From positions 1 through 25,911 of the forward strand of contig CAYLYE010000073.1 of NCBI GenBank assembly GCA_964387325.1: DNA of 25,911 nucleotides, in the 5' to 3' direction. This stretch comes from CAZZBK01 sp964387325 (GTDB lineage Bacteria > Planctomycetota > Planctomycetia > Pirellulales > PNKZ01). The notes beneath the pieces were generated by a model, which worked only from the letters and a program-made list of their open reading frames with translations, was not told the origin of the DNA and did not search any database. The first letter of the stretch is position 1. Every line of letters starts with the position of its first letter. A program made the translations under genes and the position numbers. This document shows, one piece after another, positions 1-8,591 of the stretch.

Positions 1-260
1 ACCTTGGTATCGATCGGTTGAAACTCACCGCGAATTTCAGCCGGTGCATCGGGCTTGGGATCGAACGTCTCGTAATGCGACGGGCCGCCGTCGAGCCAGA
101 CCAAAATACAGCTCGTGTGGGCACGCGAGGCCGGAGCGCTAGACGTGGCGGCTTGCGAGCGAAGGCGCAGTAGATCGACCAGCCCGGCGCCCAGCATGCC
201 GCTGAGCCCTAGTTGCAGCGAGTTGCGGCGTGTGATCCCTTGGCAGTTGCGGCTCGTCAT
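1..260 (-). CDS. DUF1501 domain protein, N-terminal part only (truncated by window edge)
   Basis: The gene starts with ATG at 260 and runs off the left edge, leaving 86 complete codons. The N-terminus carries a Tat-like stretch (residues 9-14 ITRRNS, then a hydrophobic run LQLGLSGMLGAGLVDLL), which suggests export. It is followed by LVWLDGGPSHYETFDPKPDAP and then EIRGEF. These are the hallmarks of the DUF1501 (sulfatase-like) family that is abundant in Planctomycetes. Its ATG lies 2 bp after the TAG stop of the upstream DUF1549/DUF1553 gene, so the two are almost certainly co-transcribed; this pairing is standard in the phylum. The family's biochemical role is not established; a link to degradation of complex carbon compounds has been suggested. 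Family assignment is firm, function is not. Confidence 0.9.
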   Translation of the reverse strand, partial: MTSRNCQGITRRNSLQLGLSGMLGAGLVDLLRLRSQAATSSAPASRAHTSCILVWLDGGPSHYETFDPKPDAPAEIRGEFQPIDTK

Positions 261-262
261 GG

Positions 263-2464
263 CTAATCCTTAAACATGAACTCGGGTGTATTTAATAAAG
301 CCCACATCAGGTCTTCGGTCGAGCGGGCTCGGTCTGACTTGAACAACGGCAACAACTTCTGCCGCTCATCATCGGTCGGCAAGCGGCAATAAGCAAGTAA
401 GTACAGTTCTTCAATCAACTCGCTGTCTGTCCGTTTGGTCTTGGTCAGCTGGGTCAGCAAACCAGATGAACTCGTGACCTTGGCGTGCAAGCCAGGAGCG
501 TTCATCAAGTGCAAGGCCTGCACCATGGTGGTTTCACTGGTCCGTTCGCACGGCGGATCTTGGTTCGGATTCGGACGACCAAACGAGTCGAGGAACAACG
601 ACCCCAACCGCGTGTTCCATAGTTCCATCGCGCGTGATCGCGGTGGCATTCCCTGGAACGTCTCACTGACGCCGGTGATGTCGCTCACCGCATCGAGTAA
701 TACCTCGCCTCGCAAACGGACTCGATAGTGACGCGAGTAGTTGCGCGTATCGGCTACGTTCGACTCGTTCGGCAATGACGATAATCGATAAACGTGCGAG
801 TTGATCATCGTGCGAATCAGGTGCTTGAAGTCGAACTTGTGGCTGCGGAAGTCATCGGCCAGCGACTTCAGCAAGGCTGCGTTGCTTGGCGGATTCGTGA
901 CTCGCAAATCATCCACGGGGTCCACGATGCCGCGCCCCATCAGGTCGGCCCAGACCCGATTGACGGCCACCTGAGCAAAATACGGATTGGTCGGGGCCGA
1001 GAGCCACTCATACAAAGCTTCGCGCGGGTCGGCATCGTCGGCTAGCGGCTTCGCCTCGCCAAACAGCGGCTTCGGTTCGACCGGCGTTTGCTTCGTGGGA
1101 TGCATGACGGGCTTGGACTTGCGGGCCACGAAGATCATCTCTTCGCCGCCGCTAATCGGAGCCGAGATTCCGGTCCCTTTGAAACCCAGTCGATCGAAAT
1201 AGGCCGCAAAGCCGTAGAACTCGTCTTGGCCGTAAACCTCGAAAGGGTGGTGATGGCACTTGGCGCACTCGAGTCGCACACCCAAAAACAACTGACTAAC
1301 CATCGTTGTCAGATCGTCGGGCCGACGACGATCGCGGAACATCACCGTCGCACCGTTGGTCCAGGTGCTCCCTTGCGCCGTCAGCAGTTCACGGACAAAC
1401 TGATCGTAGGGGAGATTGCGTCGGAATGCGTCGCGTATCCAGGCGTCAAAATTGAGCGTTGCCTTTTGACCCACATGGAACGAGTTGGGCCGCAACAGAT
1501 CGCACCACTTGTTGGCCCAATAGTCGGCATACTCGGGTCGTTCGAGCAGCGTATCGACCAGTCGCGATAGCTTGTCGCCGCTCGTGTCAGCCAAGTACGC
1601 GCGGCTCTCGTCAGGCGTAGGAAGTCGACCAATGACGTCGAGATAAACTCGGCGCAGTAGTGTCGCATCACTCGCTAATTCAGAAGGCAAAACGCCAACT
1701 TCACGCAGCTTTTTCCACACCAACTCGTCGATGAAGTTGCGCTTCGGAAGCGCCGCGTACTTCTCGGCCGCGATGGAGCCAGTGAACGGGATGACCACAT
1801 TCCAGGTGGCGATATGCCCCATGTATCGGGCCATCACGACCGTTTCGCCCGACAACTTGCCGGCCGTGATCTTGCCTGCTTCAACGGCCGCGATCGGCAT
1901 GTCGTTCGACTGAAAGGCGCTGAGCGCGGTGACGTCGTGTTCGCTGCCATCGGTGTAGTATGCGGTCACCTTGAGTTGCTGTGACTCACCCGCTTTAAGT
2001 GGTCGCTCGCCGGGCGTCACCTTGATGCGTAAGAGCACCGGATCATTTTCGGTCGTGCGGGGCATCCCCTGCGTGATCCAGGTGCGAATCGTCTGATAGT
2101 GTTGGTCATCTAGTTTGAGTCGAGCACCGCCACCGTGCGGAATTTGTCCCGTCGCCTTTCGCAGGAGTAAACTCGTTTCAGGGCTCGCCGGAAATAGGCG
2201 TCGGCCGCGCCCTTCTTTGACGATGGCCGAGTAGTCGAACTCGGGGTCAAACCCCAGGAGCGACAAGGCAAACCCGTTTTGCCCCCGAGCCTTGCCGTGG
2301 CACGCGCCCTGATTACACCCTGCGACGGTCAGGATCGGCATGACATCCAGCTCGAACTTGATCGTCTTATTCGCCTCGGCCGCCTGGAGCAACGACCCCA
2401 CCGTACCGCTGAGCGGCAACAACACGAGCGCAATCGATAAACGGAGATTACGAAACGTCATCAT
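263..2464 (-). CDS. DUF1549/DUF1553 cytochrome-c-like planctomycete protein with Ig-like domain
   Basis: This is a 733-aa exported protein. Residues 1-29 form a signal peptide (MMTFRNLRLS, then a hydrophobic core ending in AAEA). A planctomycete cytochrome-type motif follows, C50-NQGA-CH (C-x4-CH). Residues about 147-225 look like a bacterial Ig-like (BIG2-type) domain. DUF1549 spans roughly 245-430 and contains a canonical CxxCH haem-type motif at C400-AKC-H404, followed by HHPFE. DUF1553 covers about 475-725 (NPYFAQVAVNRVWADLMGRG; later NTPEFMFKD at the end). Two adjacent ATGs (2464, 2461) are possible starts. The stop is 2 bp before the DUF1501 gene, indicating a two-gene operon. The family is strongly expanded in Planctomycetes; its substrate is unknown. 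Nothing ties it to the metal genes further right. Confidence 0.93.
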   Translation of the reverse strand: MMTFRNLRLSIALVLLPLSGTVGSLLQAAEANKTIKFELDVMPILTVAGCNQGACHGKARGQNGFALSLLGFDPEFDYSAIVKEGRGRRLFPASPETSLLLRKATGQIPHGGGARLKLDDQHYQTIRTWITQGMPRTTENDPVLLRIKVTPGERPLKAGESQQLKVTAYYTDGSEHDVTALSAFQSNDMPIAAVEAGKITAGKLSGETVVMARYMGHIATWNVVIPFTGSIAAEKYAALPKRNFIDELVWKKLREVGVLPSELASDATLLRRVYLDVIGRLPTPDESRAYLADTSGDKLSRLVDTLLERPEYADYWANKWCDLLRPNSFHVGQKATLNFDAWIRDAFRRNLPYDQFVRELLTAQGSTWTNGATVMFRDRRRPDDLTTMVSQLFLGVRLECAKCHHHPFEVYGQDEFYGFAAYFDRLGFKGTGISAPISGGEEMIFVARKSKPVMHPTKQTPVEPKPLFGEAKPLADDADPREALYEWLSAPTNPYFAQVAVNRVWADLMGRGIVDPVDDLRVTNPPSNAALLKSLADDFRSHKFDFKHLIRTMINSHVYRLSSLPNESNVADTRNYSRHYRVRLRGEVLLDAVSDITGVSETFQGMPPRSRAMELWNTRLGSLFLDSFGRPNPNQDPPCERTSETTMVQALHLMNAPGLHAKVTSSSGLLTQLTKTKRTDSELIEELYLLAYCRLPTDDERQKLLPLFKSDRARSTEDLMWALLNTPEFMFKD

Positions 2465-2693
2465 CTCTCGGCAGGCAGGCGCAGACGGCGGGTAAAATCT
2501 ATCGGCAGAGGCTTATATGATATCGGATTTTGCAGACCGTTCGCAAGCGAATAATGTCGAATATCGCGCCGATTGGGACGAAAGTTTCTGAATCGATCGT
2601 GGCGTTAGAAAACCGACTTGCAGGGGTGATTGGAGAACGTAAGATTAGAGGACTTATCAGGCGGCGAAAGCCGAACAGTAGATAAGTGCCCCG

Positions 2694-2783
<90 letters not shown>

Positions 2784-2794
2784 ATTCAAAGAGA

Positions 2795-2837
2795 CACGGC
2801 TCGCAAGTGCTTAAATATCAGCCACTTGCGAGCCGTG
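2795..2837. terminator. 15-bp perfect inverted repeat between convergent tRNA-Ser and integrase
   Basis: CACGGCTCGCAAGTG (2795-2809) is perfectly complementary to CACTTGCGAGCCGTG (2823-2837) around a 13-nt AT-rich loop. It begins 12 bp after the tRNA 3' end and lies in the convergent space between the tRNA and the integrase gene. The likely role is a bidirectional terminator. On the plus strand it is followed by CTCATTTTC and on the minus strand by TCTCTTTG, so the U-tracts are modest. An integrase-binding dyad next to an attachment site is an alternative. Confidence 0.6.
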
Positions 2838-2856
2838 CTCATTTTCATGCACCCCG

Positions 2857-2877
2857 TTTGTCCAGGATTTGTCCAGG
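2857..2877. repeat. Tandem 10-bp direct repeat TTTGTCCAGG x2
   Basis: TTTGTCCAGG occurs at 2857-2866 and again at 2868-2877, one base apart (11-bp period, about one helical turn). It sits between the tRNA-Ser and the integrase stop. Same-face tandem repeats beside an integrase could be arm-type binding sites of an attachment region. This is inference; the repeat is short and could be chance. No third copy was noticed nearby. Confidence 0.35.
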
Positions 2878-3013
2878 TCGGCGACCTTGTCCCGGTGAGC
2901 CGCGCGGAATCGGACGAGGCGAGGGTTGTTCATTCGTAAAGGCGCACCGCAGCCCAGAACATCCTGCATGGGTACCCGCCAGAGAGGTAAAGGCGGTTGA
3001 GAAGAGAACCCGA

Positions 3014-4168
3014 TCAGCCGACCTGCTGATCTTCGTCGCCCCGAGCTATTCCGAGTGTCGGCCCGAACGGGACCTTGCCCATGAACGCCTGCGAGTCGGC
3101 GTCGGACAGCTTGTAGTAGATCGACGCCATCGAGCGATCGGACCGGTGCCCCAGCCAAGTGTCGATGACCCGCTGAGGAATTCCCGAGTTGACGCAAAAC
3201 GTTTCAAAGAAATGCCGCAAGCCGTGAATGGTAAAGCCGCGTGCCGCCCGTCCCGAGGGAAGCTTGAGACGCTTCAGCAGCTTGGAAAAATCCTCGTTCA
3301 GACGCTTCGGGTTGATCCAGTGCCCTCCCTGCGGGTAACGGTTGCTCGCTTGGGCCGTGAAGAACCAGGGGCGTTTCTCTTTGGGCAGCGTTTCCAGGAA
3401 CGCACGTAAACGAGCATGGATCGGGACGTTCCGCGAACGGCGAGTCTTGGTCTCGGCTCCGTCGCGGGAAACGATCTTGATCCAGCCTTGCTTGAGATCG
3501 ACGTCTTCCACCTTGAGACGCTGCAACTCGCCCGATCGCATGCCGGTAAACGCCAGCATAGCATATTGGATTTTTCGAACGCCGCGAGCGGCACCGAGAA
3601 TGGCGTTGAGCTCTTCCAGACTCGGGCCCTCGCGCGGCTCTAGCACCGGTTTAGTCAGTTTGTAATCGATGATCGGATTGTCGGCCACCAACCGCCGTCG
3701 GTGACACCATTTGAACCACTGCTTCACCACGATCGATTCATGCCACATCGTGCGCGCTGCGTGGCCCTTCTCTTTGCAGTGGGCCCGATACTTGTCAAAC
3801 AGCACGGGAGTGACCTGGGCGAGTCGCGTAATTCGTAGCGACTCCCAATAATCACGTAGACGGTTCAGTTCGCCCTGGTAGCGGACAATCGTCTTGCGGG
3901 CTCGTCCTTCGATCTTCAAGAACTCAATGTAGTCGGTCACCGCCGTGCTGATCGACGTCGGTGGGGGTGGTGTCTTGAAGGTGTCACTCGCCAAGTCGAC
4001 GTCGATCTGGACCGCCTTCGAGATGGCAACCTTCAGGTTGCGGGTGCCGAGGCTTTGTCGGTGATGTTTGCCGTCATGCCAAAAGTCGGCGACGTAAATC
4101 TGAGTTTTTCCGCGCGGGTAAATCGTCACGCGATTACCAACGCGAGTTCGCTTGACTGGATCATTCAT
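3014..4168 (-). CDS. Tyrosine recombinase / phage-type integrase
   Basis: The protein has 384 aa from ATG at 4168 (MNDPVKRTRV). An open frame extends further upstream to 4387, but that part coincides with the HTH gene in another frame, so I reject the longer start. Residues about 1-65 look like an N-terminal arm-binding/AP2-like region. About 72-165 is the SAM-like core-binding domain, and about 180-360 the catalytic domain. Catalytic residues visible are R211 (TGMRSGEL), H315-x2-R318 (HGLRH), H341 (LGHRSD) and Y351 or Y352 (SIYYK). The R318-H341 spacing of 23 matches XerD. The start codon overlaps the HTH stop (8 shared bp), implying translational coupling. It points toward tRNA-Ser, suggesting that gene as the integration site. 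The active site looks complete. Confidence 0.92.
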   Translation of the reverse strand: MNDPVKRTRVGNRVTIYPRGKTQIYVADFWHDGKHHRQSLGTRNLKVAISKAVQIDVDLASDTFKTPPPPTSISTAVTDYIEFLKIEGRARKTIVRYQGELNRLRDYWESLRITRLAQVTPVLFDKYRAHCKEKGHAARTMWHESIVVKQWFKWCHRRRLVADNPIIDYKLTKPVLEPREGPSLEELNAILGAARGVRKIQYAMLAFTGMRSGELQRLKVEDVDLKQGWIKIVSRDGAETKTRRSRNVPIHARLRAFLETLPKEKRPWFFTAQASNRYPQGGHWINPKRLNEDFSKLLKRLKLPSGRAARGFTIHGLRHFFETFCVNSGIPQRVIDTWLGHRSDRSMASIYYKLSDADSQAFMGKVPFGPTLGIARGDEDQQVG

Positions 4169-4496
4169 GTGTCCACTCCGGTCCGTTAAAGATGATTTCC
4201 AGCGCGCGATCGCGCCAGATGAGGTTATGTTTGCCGCGTTTGCGAAAGGCCCCGTCGAGTCGCCCTTTGGCGATCCACTCGTAGACGGTCTTGGCGGAGA
4301 GGCCCAAGAGTTGGGCCAACTGCACGGGTGAAAGAATGACCGGTGCCGGCGCGCCGGCCTCGGGTGCGAAGGCACGCTGGATCTCAACGGCAGATAGCTT
4401 TCGTGCGCGCGTGCTCACGAGACGATTCCGACGACAGTTGAACGTCGAGCAAGAGAGTTCCGCAAAGACGGATCTCCATCGACGTTTCGGAATCAT
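4161..4496 (-). CDS. AlpA/excisionase-like helix-turn-helix protein
   Basis: A protein of up to 111 aa. Residues about 55-103 read SPVQLAQLLGLSAKTVYEWI, then AKGRLDGAFRKRGKHN and LIWRDRALEIIF. This is a MerR/excisionase-type winged HTH (HTH_17 class) with the usual G-R-L-x-G-A-x-R pattern. Such proteins act as directionality factors or as regulators of their integrase. The stop overlaps the integrase ATG by 8 bp, so the two form one translation unit. The start is uncertain: ATG at 4496 has no evident ribosome binding site, and GTG at codon 27 (VSTRARK) would give an 85-aa protein that still holds the whole domain. The role as excisionase is inferred from fold and position. Confidence 0.8.
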   Translation of the reverse strand: MIPKRRWRSVFAELSCSTFNCRRNRLVSTRARKLSAVEIQRAFAPEAGAPAPVILSPVQLAQLLGLSAKTVYEWIAKGRLDGAFRKRGKHNLIWRDRALEIIFNGPEWTHE

Positions 4497-4549
4497 CGCT
4501 GTCGTGAGAAATGGCAGCTAACGGAGATCGCTGGGCGTTGACTGGGAGT

Positions 4550-5182
4550 TCAGATGGTTTCCCAGTAGATGACCTGAGCGCCTTGTTGGGAATGAAAGCG
4601 AATTCTTGCCAGCCTCTCGTTCAGAGATCGGAGGGCTTCGTGTAATTCTTGCGAACCCAATTTGAGCGGATTGGGAATGCTCTTCGGCCACCCAGCAGTT
4701 TCAAACGCATCAAGGACAGTCTGAACGTTCGACGGCATCTTCATGACCCGAACACGGCGGGCCAGCTCAGTGCCGAAGAGTAGTTGTCCGACTTCTTGCC
4801 GCCAAGAGGGTCGCGGTGTTTCCAGCGCTGGTGTCGAAGCTTCCGGGGGCTCGCCGATTTCCCGCAGCAGCCATTCTCGCGAAGTCTGATCGAGATGGCC
4901 TATGCGGTAAGCACTTTCGATGATCGCCCGGGGTTGTGAACCGCCGTGGAGTTTTCGCCAAACGCCGATGATTCCGCCATATTGCTTGAAGGCCGTTTGA
5001 GGATCGCCGAGTTCCTCGCGCTCCGCGTCGGTCAGAACCTGTTCCCAGAAGAGGCATTGCGACTCGACCAAAAGCACGCGACGTCCGGCTTGCTGCAATG
5101 CGTATTGGGCACGCTTGGGTAGCGATTCAAACCAACTTGTTTGCGACGCTGATGTGATACTGACTGTTAAGGGGCCTACCAT
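4550..5182 (-). CDS. Hypothetical protein, possible cargo of the integrated element
   Basis: The 210-aa protein starts at ATG 5182 (MVGPLTVSITSAS). I do not recognise a named family. The N-terminal half is hydrophilic and helical (LTDAEREELGD, QTAFKQYGG). A Pro-rich linker follows at about 110-130. The C-terminal 60 residues (VLDAFETAGWPKSIPNPL, ELHEALRSLNERLARIRFH, ending QVIYWETI) resemble a short winged-helix-like tail seen in many unassigned planctomycete proteins; this resemblance is from memory. No signal peptide or membrane segment is visible. It ends 54 bp before the HTH gene begins, with the same orientation, so it could belong to the integrase module. No clear Shine-Dalgarno sequence precedes the start. 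Coding status is likely; function is unknown. Confidence 0.65.
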   Translation of the reverse strand: MVGPLTVSITSASQTSWFESLPKRAQYALQQAGRRVLLVESQCLFWEQVLTDAEREELGDPQTAFKQYGGIIGVWRKLHGGSQPRAIIESAYRIGHLDQTSREWLLREIGEPPEASTPALETPRPSWRQEVGQLLFGTELARRVRVMKMPSNVQTVLDAFETAGWPKSIPNPLKLGSQELHEALRSLNERLARIRFHSQQGAQVIYWETI

Positions 5183-5798
5183 AGTGTTTTGTCACGTTTT
5201 TCGAGGATATTTAGGCAGATCGATTGCATCGAACTCGCTGACGAGAGGTTTCGGCATGACCGAGAACTGTTCGCCGGTATATCGATCGCTGAACGGACCC
5301 GGTCAATTAATTGATCCTCTCGTCCACGAAAATGCTACGACGCCGATCAAATCTTTGTCCCCCGATATCGTTACAGCCTTGGGGTTACTCGCGTCGTGTT
5401 GATCGTTGCTGGCCATGCACTTACGAATTCGAGTATTGTTACTGGACACTTCGCAGTGCCCTTGGAAAAATTTGATCTGCGCCAAGGTCCGACCTGATAT
5501 GCCAGACGGTTATCGCGAGGAGTGATCGATCGCGCTCAGCTACCACGCTGCTCGGAGGGCGACGTTCGCGGAAGTGGGCCTCTATGGTTTGCGGCGAAGA
5601 GCTTTCACGCCATAACGACGAAGTGAGGATAACGTCGCGTGCCGACTGGCACGAGATCCTAGCCCCAGTTTGTTGTTACGGGATTAAGTCGTTTATTCAC
5701 CAGTAATTACGAAATTTAGTTGCGATCTTGTCCTTCCTAAAAGCTGTGGTGATAACGTCGTAACCAGGCAGGAAGATATCCCTTGTTAGTTGAAATCG
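5183..5798. other. 616-bp intergenic stretch without a supported gene
   Basis: Only short frames are present (60-95 codons), with no family resemblance, no ribosome binding site and no codon bias I would trust. A 10-bp direct repeat, GATAACGTCG, occurs at 5628-5637 and 5751-5760; its meaning is unclear. The stretch separates the integrase module from the end of the metal-efflux operon (ATPase stop at 5799). It may contain that operon's terminator and the promoter of the 210-aa gene, but I see no strong hairpin. No second copy of the tRNA-Ser 3' end was found here. Confidence 0.5.
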
Positions 5799-8591
5799 TT
5801 ACGGACTGCTTCTTTCGGCGCGTATTTGAGTATCAGATTTCGTGCCCCAGCGAGCGACATATTTTCCCAGTTCGACGAATGTCACCGGGCATAAGGCTAG
5901 TAGTAGAACAACGCCCCACTCGTTCCACGGGTGCATGACCGTTTCAAAGACAGGGCGGCTGAAGGGGACAGTTACGGCAGCAACTTGCAGCAGCCCCGAA
6001 ATAGCAATAGCCGCAAAGAGATATGGATTCGAGGCAATTCCCAATTCAAAAAGCGTAAACCGTTGGCTTCGTGCGGCAAATGCGCGAAATAGTTCAGCAT
6101 AGACTAGCACGCAAAAGGCGATGGTTCGAGCACGCACAATGTCCTCCGGATGGGATAGGTACGCCCAGGCAAATCCGGCCAGCGGCGCCGCGCCCACGAG
6201 CATTCCTTGCCAAACAATCTGCACGCCACGCCCAGCAGATAAAATGGAGTCAGCGCGATCACGCGGTTTGCGATCCATAACTCCTGGCTCTGGCGGCTCT
6301 AGAACTAATGCCAGCGCAGGCAGGCCATCGGTCACCAGATTAATCCACAGCAAATGTATCGGCACCAAGGGAGCTGGCCAGCCAAGCAGACTGGCCATGA
6401 GCATGACGAGAATTTCGCCAAGATTACAGGACAATAGAAAAATCAGTACCTTCTGAATGTTGTCATAGATACCACGCCCCTCTTCAACGGCGCTCACGAT
6501 CGAAGCGAAATTGTCATCGGTAAGCACCATGTCCGAGGCGGCTTTCGTGACATCGGTGCCGCTGACACCCATGGCAATACCGATGTCGGCTGCCTTGACC
6601 GCCGGGGCGTCGTTGACTCCGTCTCCCGTCATCGCCACAGTTTCGCCGTTGGTTTTCCAGGCGCGAACGACACGCAGTTTGTGCTCCGCCGACACGCGAG
6701 CATAGACGGCGATTTGCGATACTTGCTCGGCTAGGGTTTTATCATCAAGCTTGTCGAGATCTCCGCCTGTTAAAATGCGGTCTAAGGGACCAAGAATTCC
6801 TAACTCACGGGCGACTGCCGTAGCGGTCGCCGGGTGGTCGCCAGTAATCATAATAGGGCGAATACCTGCTCGTCGGCAGGTTTGTACTGCCGTTCGCACT
6901 TCGTCTCGTGGCGGGTCAATCATTCCCACCAGACCGGCGAAGATCAGTTGCTCTTCATGCTGTGCAGTTAAGGGCGCTTGCACGTCATCTCGAAAAGCCA
7001 GGGCGAGAACGCGAAGCGCCTGTCCCGCCAATTGGGCATTGATCGCAAGAATCTCTTGGCGACGTTCGTTGTCGAGCGGTTGCAACTTGCCGCCGCGCAG
7101 CTCACGAGAACACTTTCGAAGGACAACCTCCGGGGCACCCTTGGTTTGCAGCATGGGATTCGCTCCATATGCAGCAACAAGGACCGACATTGCTTTGCGT
7201 TCTGAGTCAAACGGAAGTTCGCCAGCGATTGGAGAGCCAACGGGGCGAGTTTCGATGCCTGCCTTCATAGCGGCTACGATTAACGCTCCTTCCGTCGGAT
7301 CGCCGACTACCTGCCAAGCATTGCTGTCCGCTTTAGGAAGGACCTGAGCATTGTTGCACCACGCGCCGATGGTCAAAGCTTGGCGTAAATCCGAATCGAT
7401 ACGAACATCCACTGGCAAATCTGAAAACGGTTGTGTTTGGTCGGCCGAAGCTAGGTCGCCCATAGCGATCTGCCGGAACTCGCCATGCGGGGCGTAACCG
7501 GCACCCGAGACTTCGTACATGCGACCAGAAACGTAAAGCCGTCGCACAGTCATTTCATTTCGCGTCAACGTGCCTGTCTTGTCTGAGCAGATAACCGTTA
7601 CTGAGCCCAGCGTCTCGACACTGGGAAGTTTGCGGACCAAGGCATTGCGTCGGACCATTCGTTGCAGCCCCAAAGCCAGGGCCATTGTCACCACGGCGGG
7701 TAAACCTTCCGGCACGGCAGCGACCGCGAGCCCGACGGCAAGCATGAAGACCTCAAAGGGACTTCCACCTCGCGACAGTTGCAACACGAATACCACGGCA
7801 ACAATTGCCAAACAGATCACAACAAGTACTCTGCCCAACTCGGCCAAACGGCGCTGCAGCGGTGTTGGCTCTGGTTCTTGGTGTTGCAACAAACCAGCGA
7901 TTTTGCCGAGTTCAGTTTGCATCCCCGTCGTTACGGCTACCGCCTCGGCTTTCCCCGATACGGCAATTGTTCCCATGTAGGCCATCGTGCGGCGATCGCC
8001 GAGCGCCGTGGATTCGGCTAAAACTGCGGTGGCATCTTTCTTCACCGGCAACGATTCACCCGTCAACGCCGACTCCTGAACCGAGAAGGAATAGGTCTCG
8101 ATCAAACGAACATCGGCCGGGACATTGTCACCTGCCTCCAGTTCGAGGATGTCGCCAGGCACAATCTCGCGCGCGGGGAGTGCCTTGAGCATGGCGTTGC
8201 GCCGAACCTTCGCCATAGGCGCAGACATTCCCTGTAGAGCGCTCAGCGCCTGCTCGGCCCGTTCTTCCTGGAGAAATCCCAGGACACCATTGAGTATCAC
8301 GATTGCCAGGATTGCCGTGGCATCGACCCATTCGCCCAAAAATGCCGAGATGACCGCGCCGATGATCAGAATCCAGATGACCAATTCGTTGAACTGTGCT
8401 ACGAATTTTCGCCAGCGTGGCTCCGGTGGCGTTTCTTGAAGTTCGTTGAAGCCAAAACTCGCTTGGCGATGTGCAGCCTCCTCGTTTGAAAGGCCTTTGC
8501 GGTCGGGCACTCCCAGCGCCGCGAGCAACTCGGGGGGCTTCATCGCAAAAGGCAAAACAACGGTCGGCTCAGGTGTTTGGATGAGGTTCAT
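5799..8591 (-). CDS. P2A-type (Ca2+-ATPase-like) cation-transporting P-type ATPase
   Basis: A 930-aa membrane ATPase that pumps cations across the inner membrane. Signatures visible are an N-terminal cation-ATPase domain (about 18-85), TGES at 177-180 (actuator), PEGLP at 294-298 in TM4, phosphorylated Asp337 in DKTGT, a nucleotide-binding domain (VVGDPTEGAL, ELPFDSERKAMSV) and TGDGVNDAP in the hinge. Ion-site residues match SERCA: AAVPEGL in TM4, CNLGE in TM5 and NLVTDG in TM6. There is no CPC/CPx motif and no N-terminal HMA domain, so this is not a P1B copper ATPase. ATG at 8591 overlaps the CusA-like gene end by 23 bp. Met17 (MKPPELLAALG) is an alternative start without overlap. It is the last gene of the minus-strand efflux operon. 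The likely substrate is Ca2+ or Mn2+ (inference). Confidence 0.92.
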   Translation of the reverse strand: MNLIQTPEPTVVLPFAMKPPELLAALGVPDRKGLSNEEAAHRQASFGFNELQETPPEPRWRKFVAQFNELVIWILIIGAVISAFLGEWVDATAILAIVILNGVLGFLQEERAEQALSALQGMSAPMAKVRRNAMLKALPAREIVPGDILELEAGDNVPADVRLIETYSFSVQESALTGESLPVKKDATAVLAESTALGDRRTMAYMGTIAVSGKAEAVAVTTGMQTELGKIAGLLQHQEPEPTPLQRRLAELGRVLVVICLAIVAVVFVLQLSRGGSPFEVFMLAVGLAVAAVPEGLPAVVTMALALGLQRMVRRNALVRKLPSVETLGSVTVICSDKTGTLTRNEMTVRRLYVSGRMYEVSGAGYAPHGEFRQIAMGDLASADQTQPFSDLPVDVRIDSDLRQALTIGAWCNNAQVLPKADSNAWQVVGDPTEGALIVAAMKAGIETRPVGSPIAGELPFDSERKAMSVLVAAYGANPMLQTKGAPEVVLRKCSRELRGGKLQPLDNERRQEILAINAQLAGQALRVLALAFRDDVQAPLTAQHEEQLIFAGLVGMIDPPRDEVRTAVQTCRRAGIRPIMITGDHPATATAVARELGILGPLDRILTGGDLDKLDDKTLAEQVSQIAVYARVSAEHKLRVVRAWKTNGETVAMTGDGVNDAPAVKAADIGIAMGVSGTDVTKAASDMVLTDDNFASIVSAVEEGRGIYDNIQKVLIFLLSCNLGEILVMLMASLLGWPAPLVPIHLLWINLVTDGLPALALVLEPPEPGVMDRKPRDRADSILSAGRGVQIVWQGMLVGAAPLAGFAWAYLSHPEDIVRARTIAFCVLVYAELFRAFAARSQRFTLFELGIASNPYLFAAIAISGLLQVAAVTVPFSRPVFETVMHPWNEWGVVLLLALCPVTFVELGKYVARWGTKSDTQIRAERSSP

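Noticed and set aside
4169..4387. N-terminal extension of the integrase frame
   Set aside because: It overlaps the HTH gene in another frame and reads as low-complexity Pro/Ser/Arg; the 8-bp overlap at 4161-4168 is the natural start arrangement.
5303..5485. 60-codon minus-strand frame in the 616-bp gap
   Set aside because: No ribosome binding site, no signal or domain, and no supporting context.
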